Below the pieces are notes generated by a model that ran no database searches, was not told where the DNA came from, and saw only the letters and a program-made list of their open reading frames with translations. The position numbers and the translations under genes are program-made. Shown in pieces: positions 24,401 through 36,148 of a DNA stretch of 64,000 bases. The DNA comes from Rotaria socialis (lineage: Eukaryota; Rotifera; Eurotatoria; Philodinida; Philodinidae): contig CAJNYU010001435.1 in NCBI GenBank assembly GCA_905331475.1, positions 1 to 64,000 of the forward strand, read 5' to 3'. How positions within the stretch are numbered: position 1 is the stretch's first letter; each line of letters starts with the position of its first letter.

Positions 24401-26191
24401 CTGCTGTTGAAGAATTCACCGCACCGTTTAAATTAATAACAATGGGAGCAGAAAAACCACTTGGAATAACCACTGTGACTGTCAGTTCCAATGCTTGATA
24501 AATACCAGCTGTACTGATTCGTTGTGAAAGAGTAGTTGCTGGTAATGAACCATTCTGAAGTTCATAAATTAGAAATTAATTTTAATTCTTTATAAAAAAA
24601 TTGACTTACTAATGGAAAAGCTGCAATAGATGGTACTGCATAGATGGTATACATTTTTGTCACTGTTGCGCTTGTTGATGCGCTTACTTGTGCCGTCATT
24701 GTACCAGCTAAAAATGAACTAATGCTATCAGTCTTGAATACACGTCCAAAAACAGTCATAAAGAGGGTTGCTTGTGAACCATTCAAAAATTCTGTTAAGG
24801 TAAAAGATGAAATAAAACGATATATTTAGTTAACACGATAATCACAACATACGGGTATTGACAATTTGACCAAGACTAATCGAAATTTGATTATTAGTCA
24901 ATGAAGTTGTTAAATTTTGTGATATTTCATATGCTAAATTTGGTAACTGTTCGAAACCAGATGTTGCACTCTATATTAACATAGAAACATGTTTTTTGTT
25001 ACGATACAATCTCTCGATGGTTATTCGAAAAACGTATCTATCTCAAGATTTAATAGGAAACTAGTGTTCAAATAGACGCTCTTCTTTTCTCGTGTATTAA
25101 GAGAGATATTAGTTAATCTATTACTAATTGACGAATAGTCAGCTGCAAGAACTGATTCAAAACAATAATCCTCGTCAAGAGTCGAATTCGTTTTGTTTCA
25201 AATGACCTAATTATATAAGCATAGGTGATTTACTTGAACGTATACTGAACAGAGTCCTAATTGCGATGGATTATCGTTTGTAATTGTAAAAACAAAATTC
25301 GATGCATATGTACTATTATAATTAACCGGTACTGATAATGAAAATGGTGAACCTTGTGGAATTTGTAAACTTGAATTGTTAATACTACCAATTGTAAAAG
25401 GACCCGTTGTCACCTAAACACAATCTATAAATAATGATCCGTCTCCGAAAATGTATTTTTTACAAAACCCTCGAACTATTTGTAAAATAAAACAATGATT
25501 GACCAATCCATACTTCTGAAACATTGTTGTATTCAATGCCAACAGTTACCCACTAGATCAAAGGATATTTGATTGAAGAAAAAAATAAAGATTGAATTAG
25601 CTTTTATTTATTTTTTTGCTCACATATGCAGCACCGTCGACTTGATAACTTGGACAGCTAATAACAACGCTACGAAACGAAACCGTAATTGAACTTTCTG
25701 TAGCATTATTTGCTGCAACAAGGAAACCATTCGTAACATTTCCAAAATTGATTTCAGCATTATCATACTAAAGTATATTTCGACATTTATATTAACCTGA
25801 ATAAAAAAGAAGATGTTTCGCGTTCATACTTGCGACGTATTCATTTGGGATGTCATCGTTATTGTTGATTGATAAAGACTTGCTGAATTGAGAAAATTTC
25901 CACCAACATATGTTATTTTTGGTTTTGACATTTGCATAACAATCGTGCCATTATCAGGCATTATGATTTCCATACTAAGATCAGTTGAAGAATCTGAGCC
26001 GTTTGATGATCCAATAGTCATTGTCACAATATGATCACAATAATCACCTGTGTATAAAATAAATCAAATTCACATCATATTTATTATTTGATAATACTAA
26101 CCAACGCTGGCTGAAAGTGATGAATTACATCCGCCTAGTTTAAAATAGTTAACCGTAACAGATGTATTCGTTGCTGATGTTAATGGAATCA
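18465..26191 (-). CDS. Large secreted/adhesion-type protein: tandem beta-sandwich repeats plus discoidin-like domain (5' end unresolved)
   Basis: About 30 exons of 60-330 bp separated by mostly short introns; stop TGA at 18465-18467. Nearly every exon is Ser/Thr/Asn/Val-rich, with many NxS/T sequons. The recurring motif is a strand with LDxG followed by V/I and NT: AYLDLGVVTNTG, EINFGNVTNGF, ISISLGQIVNT, YDQLSYDYGVLSD. It is usually followed by an alternating hydrophobic strand such as DNYIFVQAIGYL. This looks like tandem DUF11/Ig-like beta-sandwich repeats (inference). Near the C-terminus, exon 19212-19600 resembles an F5/8 type C (discoidin) domain (GWQTGYRSNQWMLSGATYL, then LRLGYSWDGTSF). 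It is followed by a BNR-like SDDRGLTW stretch and a last exon ending GGNLAFDWF. No transmembrane segment is seen. The first resolvable exon starts at 26191 in the middle of a codon, so the signal-peptide exon is missing. Confidence 0.7.
19017..19040. repeat. (AAAAG)n microsatellite
   Basis: Pentanucleotide GAAAA units inside a short intron of the large beta-repeat gene. Confidence 0.8.
21276..21778. mobile_element. MITE inserted in an intron
   Basis: A 14-bp perfect terminal inverted repeat, AATGCGATGCGAAG at 21276-21289 and its complement at 21765-21778, bounds 503 bp. It lies in one of the few long introns of the beta-repeat gene (about 0.6 kb, against some 55 bp for its neighbours). No clear target duplication was found and no ORF inside resembles a transposase. 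Confidence 0.65.
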
Positions 26192-28411
26192 CTGAAATAA
26201 AATTTAAAAAAATCGAAGTTTATCAAGATTCTTATTAAACGATATATCAGCGGTATAAATATATATTCTGGTATTAATTAGTATGAAAGTTCTTTATTGA
26301 TTTTTTATAATGAAACAATTTGACTTTAATGGAAAGATTGAGGGGTGTCCAAGAACCGAGGATTAGGAATTCTTTATCAGTTCCCCATACAGTTCTTTGC
26401 ATACTAAAGGTAAAAATATGGGATATTCACGATAATTTTTGTTCTTACATTCATTTTCACTTGTAAAATCGTGAAAATCAATAATTTCATGCAAAAATTA
26501 TTTTCAAAAACAACAATATCGCGAATTTCGTGAATGGTGAAACTGTGAGGGAGCCGATAGTTGATTCCCATTTTCTCTAGGAATTATCACAGTGACATTG
26601 ACAATTCCTCGGCACATTAGGAATTCCTGTTTCTCAGTTCTTGGGCACTGCTGGCTCAAAGACGGGAGATAACATTGGGTCATATAAGATGAATTATTTA
26701 TCATTCAATGGCTCACTTGCAATACTTGTAAAAATGAATACAGGTGCCAATAGCAAGTAAAACTGCTTGAGATGCAATTCCATCTTACTTGCAATACGCT
26801 ACTCACCTAAATGAGTATCAAATGAAGTTTAAAAAAATAAAAGAGTAACTATTTTCTTTTCATTCTCTCTTTCCGTTACTCTTATTTCTAAACTACAAAT
26901 GAAAAACAAAAAAAAGTGGAAGGCGTTGACGACATACAATCATATACTCTAGTTTGAGCATTTTCTTTTTTACATTTTAATTTCTTCATGACGAAGTTCA
27001 ATTAATTATATGCCTCCATAATATACATATCTACCTGTCACTTTCCTTCTCTTTTCTTTTGATATCAATCAAACACTTCAGAAAAAGAAAACTTTTAACT
27101 TAATGATAATTTTTTTCTTTACCGTGTGAAAAAATATTAAAATAAAGTTGAAGAAAAAAAAGAAGTAGAAAAACAATTTCATCTTGACAGCCTAAAAAAA
27201 TGATGTTATAAGTGTATCAAAGGCAGGTCCTTTTCTTCTTCGATAATTTCTGGAAACACAGACTAGTGCCTATGTAAATAGATCTGCGTTTGGTTTGGTA
27301 TCTTTTATTCATCTGAACGCAAGCTATAATAGAATATTAACTTTGAGGGAGACCTACTGCGCAGGCATCTCTGAAATTAATTACATCTCTTTCAAATAGA
27401 CTGCTGATATGAAGACAAATCAACTGATGGATAATTTGTAGCTTTATTTTTCGTTTTTAAAAGCTTCAAAAGCACTTTTTAAACAGAACGATATTCATCA
27501 TGTTGATCTACTTTCTCATATACATTATTGATCACTCTTGTTGTTTTTCAGCACCAACGTACTATTGCATTTTCGACAATCAAACACAAAACTTGTCTAT
27601 GAATGAATTGCGATCTTTACCAATCACACGGATAATATTTATTTTAGATAATAATTTGCGTTCATGTTGATAAAATCATATATGGTGCTCTCTAGTTGCA
27701 ATGATTCGACATTCATTAAGAAGACTTAGAAAACAATATGATCGATTGGAACAGGTCGTAAATAAGCAAGCATCAGCTGTTTTTGGTAGTACTTCCTCTT
27801 GGATTTCCCATATGAATAAATAAATATTGTGTTCATTGATTATATTTAGCTATATAACTATTTCTCAATAAGTACTCTAGGAAAATCTTTTTGTTCTTCT
27901 TACCCTTGATCTGTACAGATCTCAACATTTGTCCATAGAGCATAATGTTTCTGTTCTAGATGTTCATGCACAGACCACAATAGTTAAAAGCTCTTTAATC
28001 TTTGATATTCTCTGTTTGGAAACACTGCCGACAGATTATACTTCTTATGGTTTCGTCATCAGTGTATATACTGCTTGATATTGAAAAATTCTAAAAAATC
28101 AAACTATTCTGATTTTTAGTTGCTGCTAAAATAGTTTGACTTGAAATTTGCTAACTCTGTATTTGCAGCCATTTCGAAGTAAAATAGGACTAATTAATTA
28201 TGATTCAAATCAGTTTAAATATTTAATCATACAAAATTGGTTTTTCAGAAGACATCAAAAATACAAAACAAAATAAAAGCAACAAATTAAAATGATTAGA
28301 ATACTGAATTGACGTGATTTCTTATTATGTTAAATCTGACTACAAGATACAACGAGACATTATACATAAAGCAAGTAAAGTACGTGATAAAAATAAACAA
28401 AAAACAAAAAT
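26192..28411. other. Region upstream of the beta-repeat gene
   Basis: It should hold the missing 5' exon(s) of the minus-strand gene. At about 27180 a minus ATG followed by a hydrophobic run (MKLFFYFFFSSTLF) looks like a signal peptide, but it runs into TAA without a donor. On the plus strand, 27552-27665 and 27701-27829 have open, protein-like stretches (NQTQNLSMNELRSLPITR; MIRHSLRRLRKQYDRLEQVV) that I cannot join into a gene. Confidence 0.35.
26343..26650. mobile_element. Degenerate MITE with ~30-bp inverted ends
   Basis: The left end (GGGTGTCCAAGAACCGAG, then GGAATTC) is mirrored at the right by the complement of CAGTGCCCAAGAACTGAG, then GGAATTC. The CAGTG-type right end suggests hAT, but no 8-bp duplication is left. 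It sits just upstream of the first identified exon of the beta-repeat gene. Confidence 0.55.
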
Positions 28412-29207
28412 TTAAATATCATCAAACGGTGGTAAACCAAATTCGGCAGGATCAAATTTAAGAAGACTATCCAACGTAAGTGTCGCATGTTGAATAACCG
28501 ATTGATCATAATTACTTAATGGTAAACTCGGTACAAGTACAACTTTCATCCCAGCAGCAATTGCAGCTCGTACACCATTTTCTCCATCCTCAAAAACTAA
28601 ACATTGACTCATTGATAGTGGTGGATTAGGAAATTTTTCTGCGCATGCTAGAAACACATCTGGTTCAGGTTTAGTTAAACGTATTTCAGTTGCATCTGTA
28701 CAAATAACGGGATCAAATAATCTGAACAATTCACGATGACCACTTGTCTTGAGCAAAAATAATTCATGTGAAGATCCGGTACCAATTGCTAAAAAAGAAT
28801 TTCATTCAAAATAAGCCAGCCTTGATTTTTCTTACCCATGGGAATATTATAAGAAGCTAAATGTTGAATAAGACGTCCAACTCCAGGTAAAAGTTCAGCT
28901 GATGGAAATGCTTCTTGATATATATCGTTGGACTTTGTTAAAAATTCTTCATCGGTCATAGGTAAGTTTAAGTTTCCTATGAAAATATTTCAAAATCAAT
29001 AAATTCTATTTTCGAATAACAATTATCACAAGTACGTATTAAGATTTGTCCAGCTTCCAATGATGATTTTCCCATCATTTGTAGTTTTGTTTCTGTACTA
29101 AAATTTTTTCCGTAGGGCGCACATAATATTTGTAAACATTCAGTATATATCGACTCGGTATCTAATAGTAAACCATCCAAATCAAATATACAATGTGTAA
29201 TACTCAT
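28412..29207 (-). CDS. PUDP: Pseudouridine-5'-phosphatase (HAD superfamily)
   Basis: Three exons, 29036-29207, 28836-28976 and 28412-28788, with phase 1 joins. The start is MSITHCIFDLDGLLLDTE, where FDLDG carries the nucleophile and acid/base Asp of HAD phosphatases. Next come a cap region (TECLQILCAPYGK, QLMMGK-type stretch, LPMTDEEF), then AIGTGSSHELFLLKTSGH (motif II region), KPEPDVFLACAEKFP (motif III Lys) and CLVFEDGENGVRAAIAAG (motif IV acidic pair). It ends FGLPPFDDI. Order and wording match animal PUDP/HDHD1 throughout, at normal length of about 229 aa. The enzyme dephosphorylates pseudouridine 5'-phosphate from RNA turnover. The first donor used is GTACTT; the later GTGATA would give an in-frame stop. 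Confidence 0.93.
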
Positions 29208-29297
29208 TTTTACTATTCACTAGTCTATATCTAAAAGAAAACTGCTCTATTAATCTAGTAACAAATCTATATTTAATATTACTAAAATTTAAAACCT

Positions 29298-29795
29298 TCA
29301 TACAATATCAATAGCATCATTATTGACACGACTATAAAATTTATCGGCTGTAAATCTTGACTCAATAATAGAACTTTGAACTGAAATAATGAGATCTTCA
29401 GCATCTTTGTTTTTTTTCTCAAGTCGAAATAATACTGTAATTTTTATTTATCTGTCGTCCCACTAGAACATAAATACATATTGAATAACAACAGTATATA
29501 GTAGCAACATTACTATTGAATTTTACTTTGTTCTACATATTCAACAGATATTTTTAATTCAAAACTTTCACATACAAACACCATGAAGTACATTACCTAA
29601 TATTTCAATAATTAGCTGCTCTTTATTATTATTATTATTATTAATAAACGTGTCATGATAATATTGGAATATTAAAAATAATTGAAATAGAAATTTGCCA
29701 TTTTTAATAATTATAATTGTGGAAAAGAGACAAAAAAAAATGAATAATATTCTGCAAATATTTCTGAACGTAGATTTGTTGCTCAACGACACCAT
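29298..29795 (-). CDS. Small putative membrane protein of unknown function
   Basis: Two exons, 29597-29795 and 29298-29434, phase 1 join, 111 aa. The first exon, from MVSLSNKSTF, has one or two hydrophobic segments (ICRILFIFFCLFSTIIII; FLFQLFLIF) and an Asn run from AAT repeats. The second is soluble and helical (LFRLEKKNKDAEDLIISVQ, then ESRFTADKFYSRVNNDAID) and looks like genuine coding sequence. A different use of the first region (frame DGVVEQQIYVQKYLQ) is also protein-like, so the 5' half of this model is uncertain. No family is recognised. Confidence 0.4.
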
Positions 29796-31251
29796 CAAAC
29801 AATAAGGCTCTCAAAGTTAAAATAGTAGCAAAGAAAAGAAAAGAGATTCATACACATGAAAGAAGCAAAAATATGAAAGACAAAATATTTCTTCAACCAA
29901 ATACAACATCTAATATCATCATTATTGTAAAGCCACCTAAATGAAAAAAAAAACATTTTCTTCAGATAATCTTTAATTATTTAGATGGAAACCTCCCAGC
30001 TAATTTTTTCAGCTATGATTACCGTATCTACTAATATCAAAGTATGGCTATGTTTTGTGTTGGGTAGCACCCTGAAAGAATTATAAAGTTTGAAAAAAAG
30101 AAAAGGAAATCCCCATTTCCTGCTTATTACATATTAGCAAGAAAAGTACTCTACGCTAAGTCTTGCGCTCTTACTTTGAGTTTTGAAAAAAATCCTATTC
30201 ATAACAACCTGTTTTTCATACTTGATTCTATTGAACGAGATATTTTCATTTCACAAAAAGATCTTGTTTACAAGTGTGTCTCAGTGCAAAATTTAGTATA
30301 CTATTCAAAGGAGATATTTTTTCTTTAAATTTCTATTATACGCATTAGCATCGTTAAGGTTTCCATGAAACCTTGTGTGTGTGTGTATGACTACCTATTA
30401 AGCATATTATCACTAAATTAACATTACGTTTTGGAGGCTACTTTTAAGAAATATAAAAAGAAAATGAGTAAATGTAGTAATTATACTTGATATAAAACAA
30501 TAAAAAAAAATCGCTGAATAGCTCGAAGTGTTCCGATTAAAATTTCTTTTTTACCAATTTTCAACTAGTTATACTTATATTTTACGGAGCTACTTATGTA
30601 TGTCGTTCGCGACGAAACGATGTGGTGCAGCACGGTGAGGAAGAAAAAATTTAAATAATAGAATATAAAAATTTTACAGATGCTTTTATATGCTTATATT
30701 CAAAGTACAATTGCCGTATTCTCTAGTTTTTTTATTTTTATTTCTTCAATGTAGAGTCTCTAAAATGTCATTTAGTTCAGTGATAATACATCTTGCAGGC
30801 ATTCATATTTGCATACATAGTTTCATTGTAAACCAATGATGCTGAAGCGAAATACATAACGCTTCAAAAAACATCTGCTTTCCAACTTTTGTTTTTACGC
30901 TGGACTTAATCGCCAGATATGCCTAGAGACTTGCGATTTTAAGGAAACAATAGTATTCTTCTGAAATTAAATTATTTCATCCTGAAGAGGCAAACGTAGT
31001 GAACACATTTTCATGAATAGAAATTTTCTCTCAAGCAATATAAAGAGTAGATGATGTGGCGCAGATTACTTTTTCCGTTGACACCGAATAAGTAGGATAT
31101 ATCGACTTTAACAAATCTGATTATTTCTATGAAATGTAACTCGACCGAAAACAACTTGTAGTTATATTGAGACATGTTGGAAATATATAATTAGCTTGTT
31201 GATAAACGGTGCACTTATTTATTACAGATACATCCGTCAAAATATACGTAC
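29796..31251. other. Intergenic, no gene seen
   Basis: AT-rich spacer with a short (GT)n at about 30374-30386. It may include a last small exon of SLC39A11, which was not found. Confidence 0.45.
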
Positions 31252-34200
31252 CTATCACATACCACGACGACATTGTTCGATTTTGGCTGATATAAATAAA
31301 ATTTTATCCTTTATTTTCAATGCTAAAAGAAGATCATCAGACTTACGGACTAATCTCTGGAATAATTTCATTAAAAACAACAAAAAGCATCGCACCAGCT
31401 GCAAAAGCAAGTGCAAATGGAAGCAGACAATTTGCTAATTGCACAAAACAAACACCAATGACCCCAGCTACAACTTCAACTAAACCACTTAATTGGCCAT
31501 ACCTATACAAACAAAGTTGATTATAACATAAAATAGAAAAGAAAAGAAAACATTGAAGAAAAACGAACCAAAATGCTCTAAATGATCCTATACCAAATGA
31601 TCGCAAAGGTAAACTTATCGCCAATCCTAAAAAGAATTAGTTGACATAGTTATTTTTCTATGAAACGTAATTTTCATCAATGAATCAATGCGATGAACAG
31701 AAAATTATCATGTACAACACGAAGCAGTGACTTCCGTAAAAAGCAGATAGGGAGAAGAAAAAAAGAATTCTTGTTTTATTCTAAGGAAATGGTATCTATA
31801 AAATACAAAGAGTATTCATATTTCTCATTTCAAAATCCGACATTCTCTTGCGAATTGTCTGTCATAAAAAGATCTTTTAGATCTTATCAAAATATATTTG
31901 ACAGTAACTATATTCATCTATATCGAGCGAATGACATGAAAAATACTTACACGAGAGTAATTTTCTTTTTGAATACGCTTCTCATAAAATAATAAAACAC
32001 GTTACAAGAATAATAAGTCAAATGTAAGGATTCATTCTTTGTCATTCTATTTTCTTTTACATTGAAATCATACTTCAGTAATCTATTCTATGATTTTAGG
32101 CACGACATTGACAAAGTTATTCACCAAAACAAAAATACTTTTCTTTATTAATCTTTAGTTTTTCTTCTGTGACTAGTCTTTCATGTGTAAATAGTCACTA
32201 ATTGCTTTCTATTCTTTATCAATTATTGTGAAGAATACTCTATCTTTCTATCATGAGCAAAAAAAGACGGAAAAAACAACGAAGAAATGAGCTAAATCAT
32301 ATTAAAAATCAAAACACTAGATACATTGTATGTAGTGTTCGCAGAAAATTTCTCAAGTTAAACAAAATATTCCTTGATGTACACATAAATACTAACTCCT
32401 GATTTCATTTTGATCACACATCGTTTCTTATGATTCATCTGACGCTTGATGAATTACAACAAATACTTATATTTGGTAAAAGGAGAAAGTCTGGCCTCCG
32501 ATGGCTACTTTTTAAAAATCTAGGAATCCTTAGAGGATTTAGCTTATCAAATATATAGGATTTTCGATAAAAAATGACCAAAATCTAGGATGTTTTTATA
32601 CGGCGTTTCTGTTCAATTGTTGTGATTTTTTTTAGCTTCTCGGATCGAAAATCGTTTTTATGCAGCTGCTATGAACAACTCAATCATCACCAAGATTCTT
32701 GTGTAACTTCTTTCTACTGAAATAAGTTGCCAATTCCAAGATTATTATAAAGTCTAATTATAAAATTTTCACAAATTAATCAATAACAATAAAGTAGATC
32801 ATAAACTTTGAAAAAATAAATACATGAAAAAAACAAATACTATTTCTCATAATAAAAAGAGACGTTTCAGATTACGGACATGACTTCCCAAAAAATCTCA
32901 ACCTAATTTTATTGCCCGGATAATCAGCATTCATCGCTTATTATTTTCCACAAGTTTATTTTGTATTTTATCATAACTCAATTTTTTCTGGTAATAAATA
33001 AATCTAAATGATGATTCATACACATAGGATGGTGTAAAACTTCACGGGCTTTCAGAATATGTCGTTAATTTTAAAAAAATATATTCTTTCGGTAACAATA
33101 TCCTCAAAATACAGAATGAAACTTATTTCCAGGGGTATATATATATACAGCTTTTATATCTAACTAAAACTTCAATAAAAATCCGAAACTAGTACATGAT
33201 CACTTTGTGAATGTTTTTTTCTTTTGAACTATTTTGTATTTTCTACTTAGTATTAAACAATGTCTCAGTCAGCCCACTGAATAGGCGAGAGGAAAAATAC
33301 TGTTTAAAACAAATGTCACTATAATACAAGAATTAGTTCAAAACACATGATTATACACATTAAAAGTTTTTTTTTTCGTCAAAAGACAACAGCAAAATGA
33401 AGAGGTTTTCGGAAATTTTCTACTTTTTTCGATAAAATATAGGAAAATATAGGACAAAAATAGGACTTTTTTTGAAAATATAAGTCGAATCGCAGTCCAG
33501 AGAGAAAGAGAAATAGAGAAAAAAAATCAATCAACAAAGAAAAATGAGCCATGAATGCTTCACATATTCTTCTATAATCATCATCGATTTCTTTTTCTCT
33601 TCTGAATACAGGGATTGCTTTTTTTTTCTTCTTTACTACCACAGCTTGATACACATCTTATTAATATTTGATTACATGATTAAACAAGAAAAATCGATTT
33701 TGTTTTTCTGAAAATCACGGATTTTTTTATCATGTTTCAATGGTCTTGCAAGAATTTAAATCATTATATTTTGAATTTACCTTCGGGGAAATTTTGTATA
33801 CCAATGCCAACTGCTAAATTTCTAAAAATATTTTAAAAAAGTGAATCGAAAATCACGTTAATAGTGTGTGTTACCTTGCATGATTGAAAGCTAATGTTGC
33901 ATTACTCGATGATGGAATTGATCCAAAACCAACACCTACAGCCATGCCCTCTAAAAAAAAGAACAATAAATGATACTATGAATAACAACAAAACATCTTT
34001 GATAGGAAAATTTGAAACCTGATGCCTACAGCAACCTTGTTAAAACATAAGCGATCCGATTCATTGATTCGTATATCTGACTTGAATTTACATTTAAAAA
34101 TTGGAGCCAGTGAATTGTTTTTTATCTATGGCTATCATCTATATTGAATACTGTAGTTTGATGTGTTGTTCATTATTCTACAAAAAGCATGTAAACAACT

Positions 34201-36148
34201 AACAAGTGCCTGTTTTCCGGTGAGACATGCTAGTCTTAGAATGTAATGTAAGTCACATTGGTGCAACTAATTCTTGATAGTATAAAGGCGTTTTCATTAC
34301 AGAAAAAGTAATCATAAATTTTCGATAACATGATGCTGCAAATGTGCAATAATTTTATCGAAAATTGTGACAATTATACGAATTTTGAGCGTCTTTACAT
34401 TAAGTTCTAGCTGTTATTGGATCAATTACACAGCAAATAGTTTTCAAAATTAAAATCAAACTAAAGGATATATCTTTGACTGAACAACATCTTTAACACA
34501 CCACTTCGAATTGGTACTATTTGTTTCAACTTTTGAAAATGAACTCGATTCAAATGTTGAAATTAAGTTGCTCTTTCTCGATCAATGATAAAATAAGAGA
34601 CTGATACTATTGTAAAAAATTCCATATTCACGTAATTTTCGAAGAATTAGATTTTTTTTAAATGAAATTGTAGCTCAATTGCTGAGAAAGTTTCATGAAA
34701 ATGTATTTATTTATTCTTAGTCTAGAGAAAATGTAATCGCACTATCAATGATTAGTTGCACTAATGCTATTTCTGCCATATTCCTAGCCATACCAATCTC
34801 AGTGGGAAGAAAACCATTTGCTAAGTGCGCATATGCATTTTGTAAGATGAAGAACGACACACTAACTCCACTTTTCAATAGAAACAATGTTGATAGATAC
34901 AACAAGCTAGTCGGTTATAATTATCGATTATGCATTATCAAATCGATGAGCAACATTTGCTTCTTCTCATAAATAAATAAATACGGAAATATCGGATTCG
35001 CATCCGATTGTTATGTGTACTGCAAAAGCTGAGTCAATTTATGTATGTTGTGAATAATTCTGAGAAAAGAATTTTTGTTTTGAAAAATCCCTGTACCCCC
35101 CTCCCCCTTTCAGCAATGGTCTGGTCAATAAAGACAATTTTTTCGATAACTCAGCCATTTCTTGGCGGATCCTTCTCATCTTCGAACTCGACTGAGATAT
35201 TGATGAGATCACTCTGTGTACAAAATTTCATGACAATTGGATGAGACTTTCAAGAGTTATCGTGTTAACGGACGACCGGACACACTGATCGAATCTAGAG
35301 TGTACTCACTTTTTGAGTACACAAAATGAAACTGATAAGAAAGATAAAGACAACCATTACCGTTCAGTTTTCAGAAGGAAATCTTTCCTTACCGGGAAAA
35401 TTGTGAACTGTAACAGCAATCATCAGGAGCAATAATCGATGCCATCTTGTTCGCTCGGCATGTTTAATATTAATTTCTTTGATCTCTTCAATCGGACTAT
35501 CACCAACAGGAAGATTAGCTCTTTTTGTAAAATCTTGATTACGTTTTAAACGAGAACGCACAGCTGCATTAAGTTTAAAATTTGATACTTTGTCTTGATG
35601 GTTTTTTAGTTGTAATTCATCAGTTTTTTTATCTGATAAACATTGAAATACTTGTGTTGACGTTACCGATGGTAATAATAAATCAGCCAAATAAACAAAT
35701 AAAGCACCAAGTAAAAAGCCAATGGTAATTAATATAAAATTCAAGTGACTATTTATAATCGTTTGTTCAGAAGCAATTCTAAAAGCTGGCTGAAGTAAAC
35801 TCCAAAATGATGCTGCAGTCATTACCTAAGAATAGATTCAAAAGTTAAAATTAAAAGTTTTTCTCCACTAATATATATGCATACTCCAGCGCCAAAACCA
35901 AGACTATAATCGAGTAATTTTTGCTAGAAAAAATGAATTATTTTAATATCAAATAGTTCATTATTTTTGTTCAAACATACATTGGGATGATGGAATACAA
36001 ACACTAAGGATGCGCCAGCTGCTGTAACAAGCCATGTATAGCCAGTGCCTGAAAGAGAAAGAAACAAATAAAATTCTATTCCACAATAAATTCAATTCAT
36101 AAACTTACCCAAAAGGCACTGGATAAGTGGTGATTGCTCACGCAACAT
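31252..36148 (-). CDS. SLC39A11: Zinc transporter ZIP11 (SLC39A11)
   Basis: The start is MLREQSPLIQCLLG (36109-36148). The next exons read GTGYTWLVTAAGASLVFVF, QKLLDYSLGFGAG and VMTAASFWSLLQPAFRIA, with a cytosolic loop ending in HNFP (35375-35822). Then EGMAVGVGFGSIPSSSNAT (about 33874-33952), NLAVGIGIQNFPE (about 33782-33822) and GLAISLPLRSFGIGSFRAFW, then YGQLSGLVEVVAGVIGVC to NEIIPEIS (31347-31626). The two HN/QNFPEG motifs form the metal site of ZIP proteins. Order and wording match animal ZIP11, a Golgi/nuclear-region zinc transporter of the GufA subfamily. A short exon at 31252-31286 (QNRTMSSWYVI) fits the penultimate segment; the last helix was not located, so the 3' end is open. Introns of 1.4 and 2.2 kb are far longer than usual here and contain inserted repeats. 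Confidence 0.88.
34717..34905 (-). pseudogene. Possible decayed SLC22-like transporter fragment in a SLC39A11 intron
   Basis: A 62-codon open stretch, FFILQNAYAHLANGFLPTEI followed by GMARNMAEIALVQ, recalls the segment of SLC22-type MFS transporters where a helix leads to YxxELFPTxxR and a Gly-rich helix. No neighbouring exons were found and the key Arg after the PT pair is not present. It would be a relic; the similarity is from memory of the family pattern and may be chance. Confidence 0.25.
34937..35322 (+). repeat. Dispersed repeat, copy A, ending in a perfect 9-bp hairpin
   Basis: This segment is closely similar to 51284-53001 once the insertions there are removed. The most conserved part is 35110-35290. 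It ends with GTGTACTCA at 35300-35308 and its complement TGAGTACAC at 35314-35322. It lies inside a SLC39A11 intron. The repeat class is unknown; a terminal hairpin is compatible with a Helitron-like or other non-autonomous element. Confidence 0.8.

Noticed and set aside
28756-28756. Separate HAD phosphatase starting at an internal TTG
   Set aside because: The frame continues upstream through a proper splice junction to the PUDP start at 29207.
31693-31992. Plus 99-codon ORF inside a SLC39A11 intron
   Set aside because: Composition resembles random AT-rich DNA; no domain or splice context recognised.
32460-33500. Possible further hAT-type element in the SLC39A11 intron (TAGGAATCC/TAGGATTTTC-like repeats)
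   Set aside because: No matching inverted ends or target duplication could be defined by eye.
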